Assembly (NCBI GenBank): GCA_963976795.1
Contig: CAXBLT010000017.1
Location: 1-64,000, forward strand
DNA length: 64,000 bases
Direction of reading: 5' to 3'
Origin: UBA7359 sp963976795
GTDB taxonomy: Bacteria; Pseudomonadota; Gammaproteobacteria; Eutrophobiales; Eutrophobiaceae
The translations under genes were made by a program, and so were the position numbers. Below the pieces are notes generated by a model. The model searched no databases. It saw only the letters and a program-made list of their open reading frames with translations, and was not told where the DNA came from. Each line of letters begins with the position of its first letter. Position 1 is the stretch's first letter. Positions 37,721 to 46,723 of the stretch are shown here, in pieces.

Positions 37721-38102
37721 TTTTTATCTCGCCTTAAGCTGTGTTTTGCTTTCTCCTTCAGCATTTGCATCGGAGACAGAGGAGATATGGTTATATGTCT
37801 TTTTAATTCCAGTTTATTTTGTATTGGCCCTGCAATCTCTCTTGGGATTGTTTATGTTGGCAATGAAACAATTTAATTCCAGAAAGTCGATTTTAGTTCT
37901 GATTATCCCGGCAGTTTTGTTGATGATAATTGGAATCTTAATCACGCTTTACTTTCAATCTCCAAATGAATTATGGGGGCTCCTCTCAATATATTTAGTA
38001 TTTACTCCGTTCATCTTTGTACTGCCACCCATTCAATATCGCATTTTAAATAAACCCGGAGAGACTCCTGAAGAAGTTCTGAAGGAAGACCTTGAGGAAT
38101 AA
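37692..38102 (+). CDS. Small inner-membrane protein of unknown function
   Basis: A 136-residue protein with an N-terminal signal-like segment (LLLNFYLALSCVLLSPSAFA) and three further hydrophobic helices (about 29-57, 66-85 and 92-112), ending in an acidic tail. No family is recognised. It starts inside the 3' end of tas, so it is probably translated from the same message. The coding pattern, with membrane helices and an acidic tail, supports a real gene. Confidence 0.65.
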   Translation: MKKSQTLLLNFYLALSCVLLSPSAFASETEEIWLYVFLIPVYFVLALQSLLGLFMLAMKQFNSRKSILVLIIPAVLLMIIGILITLYFQSPNELWGLLSIYLVFTPFIFVLPPIQYRILNKPGETPEEVLKEDLEE

Positions 38103-38219
38103 AGTCATCATCACACTCTATCGGTCTGTTTGAAACAGAATTAGTCTCTTAGAATTGGCTCAAACTAAGTGCTAATCCATGTATAATCTTGGGTCATAAT
38201 CAATTAACAAGACGCCACT

Positions 38220-39596
38220 ATGGAATTATCAGCATTAACCGCCATCTCGCCGATAGATGGCCGCTACCAAAACAAAACCGATTCATTAAGACCGATATTT
38301 AGTGAATACGGACTATTTCGATTTCGTGTACAAGTCGAAATAGAATGGCTAAAGACATTAGCAAGACATCCGGGGATAGTTGAAGTAGAAAACTTTTCAG
38401 CTGACACCATTGCCTTACTCGACAACATAAAAGACAACTTTAGCGTTGCCGATGCCGAGGCAATCAAGGAAATAGAAAAGACCACCAACCATGATGTGAA
38501 GGCAGTCGAATATTTCATTCGCGATAAGATTAAAGGCGACGCTTCCCTTGGAACTGCAAGTCAATTTATTCACTTTGCCTGTACCTCCGAAGACATCAAC
38601 AACCTAAGTCATGCATTAATGCTAAAAGAAGCACGCGAAACTGTTTTAGCAGAAAAACTGCAAGGTCTTATATCTCACCTACAAACATTGGCACACGATC
38701 ATGCGTCATTGCCGATGTTATGCAGGACGCATGGCCAGACAGCATCACCAACAACCTTGGGTAAAGAATTTGCTGTCTATGTACATCGTTTATCGCGTCA
38801 ACAATCGCAGTTAGGAAAAATAGAAATATTGGGGAAAATGAACGGTGCTGTTGGTAATTTTAATGCGCATCTATCGGCCTATCCTGAGCTAGACTGGATG
38901 TCACTTTCAAAAGAATTTGTGGAAAGACTTGGGTTAGACTGGAACCCACATACCACCCAAATCGAATCTCATGATTATATGGCAGAATATTTTCATGTGC
39001 TGTCACGTATTAACACCATCCTGATAGATCTAAGCCGTGACATCTGGAGCTACATCTCGCTCGGATACTTCAAGCTGAAATTAAAAGAAGGTGAAATCGG
39101 TTCCTCCACCATGCCGCATAAGGTCAACCCTATCGATTTTGAAAATGCCGAAGGTAATCTCGGTCTGGCAAATGGCATCTTTGAGCATCTTGCACAAAAA
39201 CTACCTATCTCCCGCTGGCAACGCGACCTGACGGATTCTACCGTATTAAGGAATATGGGGGTGGGTATTGCCCATAGTCTTATCGCATTTGATTCTTGTG
39301 CTAAAGGTTTGTCAAAGTTAGACGTTAATTCTGAAGCAATTAATGATGATCTGGAACAATCATGGGAAGTTCTGGCTGAACCAATACAAACGGTGATGCG
39401 TCGTTATGGCATTGATAATGCTTATGAACAATTAAAAGAATTAACTCGTGGGCAAAATATTAATCAGGTAACCCTGCACAAATTTATTGAACAACTTGAA
39501 CTACCTAATGATATCAAATCACAATTACAACGACTTACTCCACAAAACTATACTGGTAATGCTGAAGACCAGGCGAAGCTGGCCTCTAAAAAATAA
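38220..39596 (+). CDS. purB: Adenylosuccinate lyase
   Basis: PurB cleaves SAICAR and adenylosuccinate, two steps of purine synthesis. The 458-residue protein has the fumarase-superfamily signature GSSTMPHKVNPIDFENAEGNL (split SSTMPHKVNP / IDFENAEGNL), the histidine-containing TSEDINNLSHA and CRTHGQTASPT. It matches the E. coli type in length. The gene order purB plus a small protein at its 3' end resembles pseudomonads. Confidence 0.97.
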   Translation: MELSALTAISPIDGRYQNKTDSLRPIFSEYGLFRFRVQVEIEWLKTLARHPGIVEVENFSADTIALLDNIKDNFSVADAEAIKEIEKTTNHDVKAVEYFIRDKIKGDASLGTASQFIHFACTSEDINNLSHALMLKEARETVLAEKLQGLISHLQTLAHDHASLPMLCRTHGQTASPTTLGKEFAVYVHRLSRQQSQLGKIEILGKMNGAVGNFNAHLSAYPELDWMSLSKEFVERLGLDWNPHTTQIESHDYMAEYFHVLSRINTILIDLSRDIWSYISLGYFKLKLKEGEIGSSTMPHKVNPIDFENAEGNLGLANGIFEHLAQKLPISRWQRDLTDSTVLRNMGVGIAHSLIAFDSCAKGLSKLDVNSEAINDDLEQSWEVLAEPIQTVMRRYGIDNAYEQLKELTRGQNINQVTLHKFIEQLELPNDIKSQLQRLTPQNYTGNAEDQAKLASKK

Positions 39597-39622
39597 TAAA
39601 GACTTCAGGACGGGAAGCAAAC

Positions 39623-40138
39623 ATGAATAACCTTGATGAATACATTCTGGGTGAGTCCACAGAAGACCCCATCAAAGTCGAGACGCGCCAGGATAATGCG
39701 GATGCGGCACTCGCACTGGTAAAACAATGCAAACTAAAACTCGCTATTATCTCCAAAGAGCTGGATCCTTTCGTCTACGATCAACCCGAGTTTGTCGAAG
39801 CAGTCCGGCAGTTGGCATTAAAAGGGAGAAATGTCGATATCCGTATTCTGGCCTTTGAACCCGAATTAATCGTTCGCAGAGGTCATAAGCTCGTTGATTT
39901 AGCAGGAAAAATCAGCAGTTATGTTGAAATACGTAAACCATCATCACAATATAGATCATTCAATGAAGCGGTGTTGATTGCCGATGAAGTAGGCTATCTG
40001 TTTCGAGAAAGCGCAGAACGATATGGAGGCAAAGTAAACTTCAACGGCCGCCGCGAGTCGAAGTATATGTTGGAGGTATTTAATAGTATGTGGGAGACAT
40101 CTAAACCAGACCCCAACTTTAGAAGGATGCACATGTAA
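39623..40138 (+). CDS. Uncharacterised protein encoded next to purB
   Basis: A 171-residue soluble protein that follows purB by 26 bp, with a good ribosome binding site (GGACGGGAAG). The middle part (VKQCKLKLAIISKELDP ... GRNVDIRILA) suggests an alpha/beta fold such as the phospholipase-D-like domains, but no HKD catalytic motif is present. Homologues next to purB exist in pseudomonads as far as I recall, which makes co-regulation with purines plausible. No function is assigned. Confidence 0.75.
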   Translation: MNNLDEYILGESTEDPIKVETRQDNADAALALVKQCKLKLAIISKELDPFVYDQPEFVEAVRQLALKGRNVDIRILAFEPELIVRRGHKLVDLAGKISSYVEIRKPSSQYRSFNEAVLIADEVGYLFRESAERYGGKVNFNGRRESKYMLEVFNSMWETSKPDPNFRRMHM

Positions 40139-40176
40139 GTCTGGAAACCCCAATTGACCAACCTTAAATTTAAACT

Positions 40177-41103
40177 ATGCAATACAACACGTACTTTCCT
40201 ATCTTAGCATCACGCTTATTCTGTGAGCACGCCTACAGATTGAAAAAACTGACTCTACTTGCTCTATTATTTACTGCCGTTAACAGCACTGCTGTTATGG
40301 CGGAACCGATGAAGATCGAGACTATTCCCATGCAAAATAGACAAGTCGAAGATGTTATTCCCATTCTCAAACCATTAGTTGCTGAAGGCGGCACCGTTAC
40401 CGGAATAAATAATAAGTTGATTGTTAAAACCACACCTTCAAACCTCAAACAAATTAAGCAAGTCCTGTCAGAAATCGATAATGCCCCACGCCGTTTAATG
40501 ATCAGTGTCAAACAAGATGTCGATGGAAACCTCAATGTTGAGGAAAGTGGCGTTTCCGGACGCTATAGCACCGGAGAGGTCACAATAGAATCGCCCGACA
40601 CGGGTCGTGGCGGCACTATCATTCAGGGCAAAGACAGTGATGGCAATGTCGTCCGCTACCGTCAATTGGAAACTCGATCACGGCTAGAAGATAGAAATGT
40701 CTTTCGCGTTCAAGCATTAGAGGGCAATCCAGCCTATATCAGTACAGGTCAATCTGTCCCTATACCAAATCAAACTGCATTCGTCACAGGCGGTGGCGTA
40801 GTCGTTCAGGATGGTGTCGAGTATCGAGACGTGGAATCCGGCTTTTATGTCCTACCCAGGATTCAGGGCGATAATGTCACGCTATTAATATCACCCAAAC
40901 TATCCCGCGTCAGTCCAAATCAAGCCGCGACATTTGATATACAAAATGTCGAAACCACAGCGAGTGGTCGATTGGGAGAATGGATACCCATCGGTGGTGC
41001 CACACAGCATTACAATGATAGCTCGAAAAGAAACTTGATTAGCACAAAACGACGCGGGCAAGAACAGAGGAATGTATTAGTTAAAGTAGAAGAGATTAAA
41101 TAA
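40177..41103 (+). CDS. Truncated secretin-like periplasmic protein
   Basis: A 308-residue exported protein. The signal peptide runs LKKLTLLALLFTAVNSTAVMA; a TTG at 40240 would place it at the very N-terminus and is a good alternative start. Residues about 50-110 match a secretin N1-type domain (VEDVIPILKPLVAEGGTV ... LIVKTTPSNLKQIKQVLSEID). The rest has the start of a secretin region (SVPIPNQTAFVTGG, LPRIQGDNVTLLISPKLS) but stops before the pore-forming C-terminal barrel. It is not a full secretin and may be a helper or regulatory form. Confidence 0.75.
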   Translation: MQYNTYFPILASRLFCEHAYRLKKLTLLALLFTAVNSTAVMAEPMKIETIPMQNRQVEDVIPILKPLVAEGGTVTGINNKLIVKTTPSNLKQIKQVLSEIDNAPRRLMISVKQDVDGNLNVEESGVSGRYSTGEVTIESPDTGRGGTIIQGKDSDGNVVRYRQLETRSRLEDRNVFRVQALEGNPAYISTGQSVPIPNQTAFVTGGGVVVQDGVEYRDVESGFYVLPRIQGDNVTLLISPKLSRVSPNQAATFDIQNVETTASGRLGEWIPIGGATQHYNDSSKRNLISTKRRGQEQRNVLVKVEEIK

Positions 41104-41112
41104 CACCAGTCT

Positions 41113-41138
41113 GTCATTCCCGTGTAGACGGGAATGAC
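41113..41138. repeat. REP-like palindrome, copy 2 (possible bidirectional terminator)
   Basis: A perfect 11-bp stem, GTCATTCCCGT and ACGGGAATGAC, around a GTAG loop, placed between two convergent genes. The core ATTCCC/GGGAATGAC is shared with the palindrome at 34879-34898. A role in ending transcription from both sides is plausible. Confidence 0.7.
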
Positions 41139-41167
41139 AAAGAAAATACATATCGTTGTAAATCAGG

Positions 41168-41515
41168 TTAAATATCCAAAACTAATTCCAAACCCTCATT
41201 CAGTTCCAGTTTTTGATTCGGATTTAACTTCCCTGCTTTTTCAATTAAATAAGATTTATCTAGCGTGATAATCTGTGACAGGTTAATAACTGACTCTTTC
41301 TTTAAACCAATATTTTTGTTTACGCCCAATTTAATATTTCCAGGGGCTCTAGCTAATGCCAGGTTTGATGTAATTACTGCGACAACAATCGTTTTTATTT
41401 TACTTTTATTAAAATCATCTGATTGAACGATAACAATTGGTCTTCGGTAACCGGGTTCTGACCCCCTCGGCTCATCAAGATCTGCCCACCAGATCTCACC
41501 TTTTTTGTAGTCCAT
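41168..41515 (-). CDS. PemK/MazF-type endoribonuclease toxin
   Basis: A 115-residue toxin of the MazF/PemK family. The motifs are GEIWWADLDEPRGSEPGYRRPIVIVQSDDFN, here as GEIWWADL, GSEPGYRRP and VIVQSD, the PemK-type substrate-loop region, followed by TIVVAVITSN and INLSQIITLDKSYL. Such toxins cut mRNA at short sequences. It is translated from the same message as the antitoxin upstream, with 3 bp between the genes and a GGTGAGG site overlapping the antitoxin stop. Confidence 0.9.
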   Translation of the reverse strand: MDYKKGEIWWADLDEPRGSEPGYRRPIVIVQSDDFNKSKIKTIVVAVITSNLALARAPGNIKLGVNKNIGLKKESVINLSQIITLDKSYLIEKAGKLNPNQKLELNEGLELVLDI

Positions 41516-41518
41516 ACC

Positions 41519-41758
41519 TCACCATTCATCCCTGTTTATTGACTTCATTTGAACTCGTTTGAAACCTTGTTCTAATCCCTGATTTTCTTCATCATCATAT
41601 ATATCATTGAGTAAATCGGTTACTTTTTGATTTTTATGCGCTTCGACATATCTTGAGATAGCCCGCACGTATAATTCACTCCTAGATAGTCCTAGTCTTT
41701 TTGCCAGTCTTTCAGCTGTATTAAAGACAGGATCAGGTATTGAAATAGCTGTTTTCAT
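41519..41758 (-). CDS. Ribbon-helix-helix antitoxin
   Basis: About 79 residues from the ATG at 41758. The N-terminal MKTAISIPDPVFNTAERLAKRLGLSRSELYVRAI region is a ribbon-helix-helix (CopG/MetJ) DNA-binding fold, and the C-terminal acidic tail (NDIYDDEENQG) probably binds the toxin. An in-frame TTG at 41764 gives only two more residues. A perfect 18-bp palindrome sits 9 bp upstream of the ATG, fitting autorepression. Confidence 0.88.
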   Translation of the reverse strand: MKTAISIPDPVFNTAERLAKRLGLSRSELYVRAISRYVEAHKNQKVTDLLNDIYDDEENQGLEQGFKRVQMKSINRDEW

Positions 41759-41765
41759 AACCAAA

Positions 41766-41793
41766 AGTATAACTATAGTTATACCTATGTCAA
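41766..41793 (-). promoter_or_regulatory. Predicted promoter of the toxin-antitoxin operon
   Basis: On the minus strand TTGACA (41793-41788), a 16-bp spacer and TATACT (41771-41766) form a near-consensus sigma-70 promoter. The -10 ends only 7 bp before the antitoxin ATG, and no Shine-Dalgarno sequence is visible, so the message would be leaderless or nearly so. Confidence 0.65.
41767..41784. promoter_or_regulatory. 18-bp palindromic operator candidate
   Basis: GTATAACTATAGTTATAC is its own reverse complement across all 18 bp and lies within the predicted promoter, covering most of the spacer and the -10. It is the expected type of site for a ribbon-helix-helix antitoxin dimer pair. Confidence 0.7.
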
Positions 41794-41909
41794 TCTGTAA
41801 GTCATGCCATTAATACACATTAAAGATAAAAATAACTTTCGCCTGATACACCATAGACTGATAAAATGTCGTTCTTTAAATTCCTTCGCCTAATAAAGCC
41901 AATACATTG

Positions 41910-44900
41910 ATGTTAATACTGCCCGGCGGTAACGCCCTTTCTGAATTTCGTGTTAATAAACTTTTATTTGCCTTGCAATCATGCATACCGGCAATTAGCT
42001 CGGTTGAGTCATATTATATTCATTTTGCTGAAACGAGTTCAGACCTCAATCAAAAAGAAACGACCCAACTTAATGCCCTGCTGAATTACGGTGCTGCGGT
42101 CAAACATGTTGCTGTCGATTCATTCAATCTTATTATTATTCCAAGACCCGGCACTATTTCTCCCTGGTCCAGTAAGGCAAGCGACATAGTGCATAACTCA
42201 GGTTTGAACAAGATCATGCGTCTTGAACGCGGTAGAGTTTATTCATTTACATTAAATGATGGCAACACACTAAATGAAAAACAAATAACGCTACTCAAGC
42301 CACATATACATGACCGTATGACAGAAATTCTCATAGATAATGAGAATGATGCCAGTGCTTTATTTACTATTACTGAGCCTGCTGAATTGACTCAGGTAGA
42401 TATCATCAACGCGGGTATAGAGGCACTGGAAACTGCCAATACTGAAATGGGCCTGGCTTTATCAAATGACGAGATTAGTTACTTGTTCAGCTCGTTTAAA
42501 ACGTTGGGGCGTAACCCAACAGATGTAGAATTGATGATGTTTGCACAAGCCAACTCTGAGCATTGCAGACACAAGATATTCAACGCTGAGTGGACTATCG
42601 ATAACGTTAAACAAGAACATTCATTGTTTAAGATGATAAGACAAACCCATGAAGCCAATCCGGGGAATGTGCTTTCTGCCTATCACGATAATGCCGCCGT
42701 TATGGCCGGTTTTAATGGTGCACGATTTTTCACCGACCCAATTAATCATCACTATGGTTATCATGATGAAGATATCCATATCCTGATGAAGGTTGAGACG
42801 CACAACCATCCAACCGCGATATCACCTTACCCCGGCGCGGCAACTGGTTCAGGTGGAGAAATTCGCGATGAAGCAGCAACCGGGCGTGGTGCAAAACCAA
42901 AGGCTGGTCTAAGTGGTTTTGCCGTCTCAAACCTGAAGATACCTGGATTTGAACAAGCCTGGGAAACTGACAACGGCAAACCAGATCGAATTGTATCGGC
43001 TTTAGATATTATGCTTGAAGGACCAATTGGCGCAGCGGCCTATAATAATGAATTTGGTCGTCCGGCATTGTGTGGTTATTTCCGCACCTATGAACAACGT
43101 AAAGATGAAACCTTAATTTACGGTTATCACAAACCGATCATGCTTGCTGGCGGTTACGGTATGATTCGAGAACCAGATGTACATAAGCAAGATATTCCTA
43201 CAGGGGCAAAGCTAATAGTATTGGGCGGCCCCGCAATGTTGATTGGACTCGGTGGTGGCGCGGCCTCATCAATGGCGTCAGGTTCAAGTGACGCTTCATT
43301 AGATTTCGCTTCAGTGCAACGCGATAACCCCGAGATGGAACGACGTTGTCAGGAAGTCATCGATCGATGTTGGGCATTAGGAGATAACAACCCCATTATT
43401 AGTATTCATGATGTTGGTGCTGGAGGTCTATCCAACGCCATGCCTGAACTTGTGAGCGCAAGTAATCGTGGTGCACAACTGGAACTACGCGAGATTCCGA
43501 ATGATGAACCCGGCATGTCGCCTATGGGGGTTTGGTGTAATGAGTCTCAAGAACGCTACGTGCTTGCAATTGCAGAGGAACAACTTGATCGCTTTACGTC
43601 ATTATGTGAACGAGAACGCGCACCTTACGCGGTACTCGGCGATGCAACTGCAAAAGAGCAACTCGTCTTGAACGATGCCCATTTCAGTAATCAAGCAATT
43701 GATATACCGATGTCAGTATTACTTGGCAAGATGCCAAACATACAGCGCGATGTGCAGAGTGAAACTACTCAGCACACTGAATTTGATACTTCAACATTAG
43801 ATTTATATGAATCAATTGATCGGGTGCTACAACTGCCTACCGTTGCCAGTAAAAATTTCTTAATTACGATTGGTGATCGTTCAATCTCTGGTTTGGTTGT
43901 ACGCGATCAGATGGTCGGCCCCTGGCAAGTACCCGTTGCAGATTGTGCTGTTACCAGTTCATCTTATTTTGATTACATAGGCGAAGCGATGGCTATTGGT
44001 GAACGTGCCCCACTTGCACTGATCAATGCAGCGGCTTCCGGACGCATGGCCATTGCCGAAGCCATTATGAATATATCTGCAGCACGTATCATCAAATTAG
44101 AAGATATTGCTCTTTCAGCAAACTGGATGGCGGCCTGTGGTGAGACGGGGCAAGACGCAAAACTTTATAGCGCCGTTGCTGCGGTTAGTGATCTTTGTAA
44201 AACACTAGGTATTGCAATACCTGTCGGCAAGGATTCTTTGTCGATGAATACGGTTTGGTCTAAAAACAATCAACAACAAAAAGTAACATCACCGTTGTCG
44301 TTAAATATCACGGCTTTTGCACGGGTTGCAGATGTTCGGCACTCACTGACACCACAATTACACCAAGATGATGATACCGTTCTACTTTATATTGATTTAG
44401 CCAAAGGTAAACAGCGCCTTGCTGGCTCTGCCCTATGCCAGGTGTATGAACAATTCGGTAATGAAACTCCTGATCTGGATGACCCAAATATACTCATTGT
44501 TTTTTTTCAAGCCTTACAGATCCTCAATGAATCAGATTATATTCTTGCATACCATGATCGGTCGGATGGGGGTCTGTTTGTCACACTGGCTGAAATGGCC
44601 TTCGCTGGACACACCGGGATTGATATTGAGCTTGCATACACCAATGACATCATCGCCAATTTATTTAATGAAGAACTCGGTGCCGTCATTCAAATAAAAA
44701 GAGCGCATGAACAAAGTGTAAAACAAACTTTTATAAATGCCGGCATAGAAGAACGGACACTTCATACTATCGGCACCATTAACAATGATTATACGTTTAG
44801 ACTCGCGCAAGATGGGACGAACAATCTGGAATTACCGGTTAATGAGTTACATAAAAAATGGTCTGCTACCAGCTTTCAAATTCAATCCCTCCGCGATAAC

Positions 44901-45776
44901 CCTGATTGTGCACGACAGGAATTTGATAACATAGGTGATCAAAATGATTCTGGCTTGTTTGTCGACACCACGTTTGAGCTCGAGAGTAATCCGCTTGTCT
45001 TTATCAACACCGATGTAAAACCAAAGATGGCGATACTGCGGGAGCAAGGCGTTAACGGACAATTAGAAATGGCGGCGGCATTTGATCGTGCTGGATTTGA
45101 CTGCGTTGATGTTCACATGCAGGATTTAATTGACGGTCAAATCAAGCTTGATTCATTTAATGGTCTGGTTGCCTGTGGCGGGTTTTCTTATGGTGATGTC
45201 TTGGGCGCTGGTGGTGGCTGGGCAAAGTCTATTTTGTACAATGACAAGATCAGCAAGATGTTTGAAACATTTTTTAAGCGTACCGATACTTTTTCCCTTG
45301 GTGTCTGTAATGGCTGCCAAATGATGTCACAACTACGTGACTTGATCCCAGGCGCAACATCATGGCCTGATTTCATTCGTAATCAATCAGAACAATTTGA
45401 GGCGCGACTGGTCATGGTGGAGATAATGGAATCACCTTCTATTTTATTCAAAGACATGGTTGGGTCTAAAATGCCTGTCGTAGTTGCCCATGGTGAAGGT
45501 CGTGTCTCATATAAATCTACAGATTTAATATCAAATGCTGCTATGCGCTATATTGATAATACCGGTGTAGTGACAGAAAATTACCCTCATAACCCGAATG
45601 GTTCTATTAACGGATGTACCGGGTTCACAAATGATGACGGGCGCATCAATATCATGATGCCGCATCCAGAACGCGTCTTTTTGCGTAAGCAATTTTCATA
45701 TTTACCTTCACAATGGGTCAATGAATATAGCCCATGGATAAAAATGTTCTTGAATGCACGAGATTGGTTAAATTAA
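41910..45776 (+). CDS. purL: Phosphoribosylformylglycinamidine synthase
   Basis: PurL makes FGAM in the fourth step of purine synthesis. This is the large gammaproteobacterial form (about 1288 residues): an N-terminal PurS-like part, the linker with ANSEHCRHKIFNAEW, two PurM-like halves (the first with VETHNHPTAISPYPGAATGSGGEIRDE, split THNHPTAIS / GAATGSGGEIRDE), and a C-terminal glutaminase with GVCNGCQMMSQL (nucleophile Cys) and MPHPERVF. The ATG at 41910 is preferred over a TTG one codon upstream. Confidence 0.97.
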   Translation: MLILPGGNALSEFRVNKLLFALQSCIPAISSVESYYIHFAETSSDLNQKETTQLNALLNYGAAVKHVAVDSFNLIIIPRPGTISPWSSKASDIVHNSGLNKIMRLERGRVYSFTLNDGNTLNEKQITLLKPHIHDRMTEILIDNENDASALFTITEPAELTQVDIINAGIEALETANTEMGLALSNDEISYLFSSFKTLGRNPTDVELMMFAQANSEHCRHKIFNAEWTIDNVKQEHSLFKMIRQTHEANPGNVLSAYHDNAAVMAGFNGARFFTDPINHHYGYHDEDIHILMKVETHNHPTAISPYPGAATGSGGEIRDEAATGRGAKPKAGLSGFAVSNLKIPGFEQAWETDNGKPDRIVSALDIMLEGPIGAAAYNNEFGRPALCGYFRTYEQRKDETLIYGYHKPIMLAGGYGMIREPDVHKQDIPTGAKLIVLGGPAMLIGLGGGAASSMASGSSDASLDFASVQRDNPEMERRCQEVIDRCWALGDNNPIISIHDVGAGGLSNAMPELVSASNRGAQLELREIPNDEPGMSPMGVWCNESQERYVLAIAEEQLDRFTSLCERERAPYAVLGDATAKEQLVLNDAHFSNQAIDIPMSVLLGKMPNIQRDVQSETTQHTEFDTSTLDLYESIDRVLQLPTVASKNFLITIGDRSISGLVVRDQMVGPWQVPVADCAVTSSSYFDYIGEAMAIGERAPLALINAAASGRMAIAEAIMNISAARIIKLEDIALSANWMAACGETGQDAKLYSAVAAVSDLCKTLGIAIPVGKDSLSMNTVWSKNNQQQKVTSPLSLNITAFARVADVRHSLTPQLHQDDDTVLLYIDLAKGKQRLAGSALCQVYEQFGNETPDLDDPNILIVFFQALQILNESDYILAYHDRSDGGLFVTLAEMAFAGHTGIDIELAYTNDIIANLFNEELGAVIQIKRAHEQSVKQTFINAGIEERTLHTIGTINNDYTFRLAQDGTNNLELPVNELHKKWSATSFQIQSLRDNPDCARQEFDNIGDQNDSGLFVDTTFELESNPLVFINTDVKPKMAILREQGVNGQLEMAAAFDRAGFDCVDVHMQDLIDGQIKLDSFNGLVACGGFSYGDVLGAGGGWAKSILYNDKISKMFETFFKRTDTFSLGVCNGCQMMSQLRDLIPGATSWPDFIRNQSEQFEARLVMVEIMESPSILFKDMVGSKMPVVVAHGEGRVSYKSTDLISNAAMRYIDNTGVVTENYPHNPNGSINGCTGFTNDDGRINIMMPHPERVFLRKQFSYLPSQWVNEYSPWIKMFLNARDWLN

Positions 45777-45899
45777 ACCTATAGTATTGTCAGCAATACA
45801 TATAACCGCTACCGGCAGCTGATTGACGTTTTATCAGCGCTGACATGGATTTAGCCATGCGCTAAACTTCTGTTTAATGACAGGCTCTTATTTAACACC

Positions 45900-46442
45900 A
45901 TGAAAAAATCTTCCGGTATTTCAGACGAAGACAGTGCGTTATTTCGTCAATCAGTTGGCGATGCCCGGCCATTAAAGCAAGATAGTTTTATTGCTGAGAA
46001 ACCAAAACCCAAAGCTCACCCTGCGAAAACAGAAGCCGATAACCTTGCGGTCCTTGAGGAAATGAGTGTCGCAGACTTTGACTTCGCTCTTTTGGAGAGA
46101 GGAGATGAGCTTTTCTATACCAGTCCTGGACTACAAAATAATATATTAAAAAAATTACGCCGAGGTCATTATAAGATTGAAGCAGAATTGGATTTGCACG
46201 GCATGACGGTTGATAGTGCTAAGATTGCATTAACTGATTTCCTTAAGCAATGTACAGTACGCTCTCAACGCTGCGTTAGAATCATTCACGGAAAAGGGTT
46301 GGGTTCCGTCAACAAACAACCGGTTATAAAAAACAAACTTAATCAATGGCTACAAAAAATGGACATTGCACAAGCCTTCTGTTCGGCAAGACCTGCTGAT
46401 GGCGGTACCGGTGCAATTTATTTGTTATTAAAACGTAAATGA
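45900..46442 (+). CDS. Smr-domain protein
   Basis: A 180-residue protein whose C-terminal half is a Smr (small MutS-related) domain: LDLHGMTVDSAKIAL and the HGKGLGS loop, followed by SARPADGGTGAIYLLLKRK. The N-terminal half is charged. Smr proteins are nucleases acting on DNA or, for SmrB, on mRNA at collided ribosomes. The layout (DEDSALFRQSVGDARPL near the start) resembles the SmrA/YdaL type. The exact substrate is not clear. It follows purL by 123 bp. Confidence 0.88.
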   Translation: MKKSSGISDEDSALFRQSVGDARPLKQDSFIAEKPKPKAHPAKTEADNLAVLEEMSVADFDFALLERGDELFYTSPGLQNNILKKLRRGHYKIEAELDLHGMTVDSAKIALTDFLKQCTVRSQRCVRIIHGKGLGSVNKQPVIKNKLNQWLQKMDIAQAFCSARPADGGTGAIYLLLKRK

Positions 46443-46723
46443 TGAGAAACAGAAGTATTAATAAATAAAAAAGTAGTATGACAGTAACCCGATAATGATT
46501 TAGCTTCGCTGTTTGTTACCTACACAAGAGCATCTAGTGTCAGGTAATATCAGGTTTAGATATCACTGAAGAATATCAAAATCAGGTTTCGAGCAAAAAT
46601 TATCACTAATAACACACATATAGAACTTAATGACGGTTTATCTGTTCTAAAAACGTGCATCATTCACTATACTTGTATTATTATTCAATAATTAATAAGA
46701 ATAGTAAGATTCAGGGATAAGAT

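Noticed and set aside
45812..45842. A GCTGAT/ATCAGC hairpin after purL.
   Set aside because: Six-bp stem, nine-nt loop and no T run; too weak to call a terminator.
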